A DNA stretch of 64,000 nt. Origin: Campylobacter showae CSUNSWCD. GTDB taxonomy: Bacteria; Campylobacterota; Campylobacteria; Campylobacterales; Campylobacteraceae. The stretch covers positions 145,024 to 209,023 of the forward strand of contig NZ_AMZQ01000007.1 in assembly GCF_000313615.1 (NCBI RefSeq), read 5' to 3'. Made by a program: the position numbers and the translations under genes. The notes below the pieces were generated by a model. It had not been told where the DNA came from. It saw nothing but the letters and a program-made list of their open reading frames with translations, and made no database searches. Positions 62,391 through 64,000 of this stretch are shown here, in pieces. Within the stretch, counting starts at the first letter, position 1; every line of letters begins with the position of its first letter.

Positions 62391-63773
62391 ATGAAAAAGA
62401 TTATATTTGCGCTTGCAGTCGTTTTGATTGCGGTTTTGGGCGTCGCGTTTTACGGCTCGTCTAAGGCTAAAGAGTCCTACGATAGGGGCGTGGCTAGGCT
62501 AACGGGCGAAACTCTGCGCTTGCCGTTTATCGATCTAAAGGCAAACGTGACGCAAAACGAGTACGACAAAGGGCTGTTTAGCTCGCGTGCGACGCTTACG
62601 TTTGAGCTAACCGGCGGCAAAGATCCGGTAAAATTTGAGGCTAAAACCACGCTAAAGCACGGATTTGCCGAGATTTTTAGCGGATTTAAGGCGCACAGCG
62701 ATATCAAGGCTCTAACGCCCGAAGCTGCCTCCGAAGCTAAAAAGATATTTGGCACGGACGAGTTTTTGAGCGCCGACGTATTGATAAATTTAGATAAAAC
62801 CCGCGACGTAACGCTAAATTTGGCCGAGATCAAAGTAGAAGAGAGAAATTCGGACTTTGTTATCTCAAAGCCTTTTGCAAAGGCCCAAATCAAAGAAAAT
62901 AAGATAAAATCCCTAGAAATCGGCGTCGGTAAAGTTAGCGGCGGCGATACGGACGGCGTGGATAAGTTCGATATAGAAAACGCCTCCGCGCTCATCGAGC
63001 TTAACGACTTTAAGAGCTTTGACGATCTAATCTCATTTATAAACATACAAACCGCCTACGAAAATATAGCTAAAATCGGAGTAAAGACCGATAAAATGAG
63101 CTTTAATAGCGCCAAGGGCTACGATTTTCCAAAATCGGTCGGCATTGCGGGCATTTCTTTTTTAGCGCAGACAAAGCAAAACGCAGACGCAAATCTCCTC
63201 GATACCCTTACCGACGTGAGCCTAGGGGCGCTTGACGTGGACGGCAAAAAGGTTCTTGAGCAGCTAAATTTGAGCCTAAACGAGAAAAACGTAAACAAAG
63301 AAGCGATGGCGATGTATGTCACCGACCCGAAAGAGTCGGCTCTTTATAAAATTTTGATGAGTAAAAACTACGTGATGGAGATTAAAAATTTTAGCTTTAA
63401 AAACCCAAGCGGCAAGGAGCTAAAATTTAACGCCGTAGCCGATGCGTCAGGGCTTGGCTCGGAAAGTAAAACACTGCATGACGACGTAGATATCCAAACG
63501 GCGCTAAAAGCGGTTAAATTTGACGGAGAGATAAAGGTGCAAGCCGCGTCTATAACGGAGTTTTTAAGCGCGTATAAGGGGCTGATGGCCGATAGCGACT
63601 TTAACCAGATGATGGATGGTATCAAGCCTTTTGAAGAGCGCGTGAATTCGCTTTTTGTCAAAGATGGCGAGTATATGAGTGCGAAATTTAAACACGATGT
63701 CGGTAGTGACGATCTGCTGGTAAACGATAAAATTTCGCTCAAAGAATTTATAATGAGCTTGATGGCGAACTAA
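62391..63773 (+). CDS. DUF945 (YdgA-like) family protein
   Basis: A 460-residue protein anchored by one N-terminal helix (KKIIFALAVVLIAVLGVAFY), with the DUF945 features near the start (SYDRGVARLTGETL, then NVTQNEYDKGLFSSRATLTF). The rest is a long run of beta strands, as in periplasmic AsmA-like lipid-transfer folds. The function of the family is unknown. Start after AAGGGAAAAA. It is the last complete gene in the window. Confidence 0.85.
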   Translation: MKKIIFALAVVLIAVLGVAFYGSSKAKESYDRGVARLTGETLRLPFIDLKANVTQNEYDKGLFSSRATLTFELTGGKDPVKFEAKTTLKHGFAEIFSGFKAHSDIKALTPEAASEAKKIFGTDEFLSADVLINLDKTRDVTLNLAEIKVEERNSDFVISKPFAKAQIKENKIKSLEIGVGKVSGGDTDGVDKFDIENASALIELNDFKSFDDLISFINIQTAYENIAKIGVKTDKMSFNSAKGYDFPKSVGIAGISFLAQTKQNADANLLDTLTDVSLGALDVDGKKVLEQLNLSLNEKNVNKEAMAMYVTDPKESALYKILMSKNYVMEIKNFSFKNPSGKELKFNAVADASGLGSESKTLHDDVDIQTALKAVKFDGEIKVQAASITEFLSAYKGLMADSDFNQMMDGIKPFEERVNSLFVKDGEYMSAKFKHDVGSDDLLVNDKISLKEFIMSLMAN

Positions 63774-63788
63774 ATTTTCCTTATTTTC

Positions 63789-63825
63789 AGCGGACGATAG
63801 CGCTAAATTTACTGCTTCGTCCGCT
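63789..63825 (+). terminator. Terminator-like hairpin after the DUF945 gene
   Basis: Perfect nine-base-pair stem AGCGGACGA/TCGTCCGCT (63789-63797 and 63817-63825), followed by AAATAAATTTTGTTTTT. It lies 16 bases after the stop codon at 63773. Confidence 0.65.
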
Positions 63826-63958
63826 AAATAAATTTTGTTTTTGCTTATATATTAAGGTAAATTTCTGCAAAATAAAATTTGATAAAACCCACAACAAAAA
63901 ATCTCTAAAATTTTTCACACCCCTCCTTTCCTTCAGCTTCTTTTAAGCATCTTCCTTG

Positions 63959-63964
63959 TATAAT
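63959..63964 (+). promoter_or_regulatory. -10 element near the window end
   Basis: TTGTATAATTCC is a good extended -10 sequence. The 36 bases after it do not reach a gene inside the window, so its target is outside. No -35 box is clear. Confidence 0.5.
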
Positions 63965-64000
63965 TCCAGCTCACGAATTGAGAAACCACCTTTAACTTTC

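Noticed and set aside
1-64000. CRISPR array formed by the repeated AAATTTG words
   Set aside because: The words are short, palindromic and irregularly spaced, with no constant repeat length or spacers.

Overview
The window is a chromosomal segment of a Campylobacter, or a very close relative in the Campylobacterota. The evidence is gene order. The blocks infA-rpmJ-rpsM-rpsK-rpsD-rpoA-rplQ, nfu-(unknown)-murE, ybaB-PDZ protein-ispA-tkt and pyrE-frr-secG-(membrane protein)-carbonic anhydrase-MscS match the order I remember from Campylobacter jejuni, with inserted genes. Most genes are rich in GGC and GCG codons, so base composition is well above that of C. jejuni. Together with the ubiquitous word AAATTT outside genes, this points to the oral/non-thermophilic group (C. 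rectus, C. showae, C. curvus type). The species call is inference.

Layout. 1-3240: end of the ribosomal protein/RNA polymerase alpha operon, closed by a UUCG-loop terminator. 3660-6360: Fe-S scaffold protein, murE and panD. 6360-8243: a decayed stretch holding at least two gene remnants, one recognisable as a flavodoxin/ferredoxin fusion. 8250-16845: YbaB, PDZ protein, farnesyl diphosphate synthase, two tandem secreted paralogues, one unknown gene and transketolase. 17163-24156: undecaprenyl-diphosphatase, two overlapping metallophosphatases, tRNA-Ser(GGA), thiD, small membrane genes, an orphan VirD4/HerA-like ATPase and an RDD protein. 24847-31567: pyrE, frr, polysaccharide deacetylase, secG, a ThiED N-terminal-domain protein, a Bax-inhibitor-1 protein, carbonic anhydrase, MscS and a tiny very acidic protein. 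31779-38993: an unknown protein, a PAS-GGDEF cyclase, a complete TRAP dicarboxylate transporter, Fe-superoxide dismutase and a lipoprotein.

39327-44850 is the main accessory-looking region. An anaerobic ribonucleotide reductase without a visible glycyl-radical motif is followed by an AT-rich two-gene unit: an unknown protein overlapping an SF1 helicase split by a frameshift. A nonsense-interrupted beta-propeller-like remnant follows. 44960-56492 is mostly housekeeping: GNAT, murI, M48 protease, SbmA-like transporter, DUF411 protein, CBS-domain membrane protein, two-subunit class I fumarase and an orphan TRAP binding protein. 56428-61308 is an RND efflux locus whose regulator (marR) and membrane fusion protein each carry one apparent inactivating change; marR also has a G8 homopolymer just before its start. 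RidA and a DUF945 protein close the window.

Two signals run across the window. First, the palindrome AAATTT, often as TCAAATTTGA, fills non-coding DNA: I count 14 in 24157-24846 and 14 in 52021-52416. It also lies inside apparent extensions or insertions of several proteins (IspA, the PDZ protein, the GNAT, MurI), but is much sparser in the helicase unit. AAATTT fits RAATTY, the motif whose CtsM methylation marks DNA for uptake in C. jejuni, so a link with self-DNA recognition is a plausible inference. Second, there are many simple-lesion pseudogenes for so small a region. No CRISPR array, rRNA operon or complete insertion sequence was seen.
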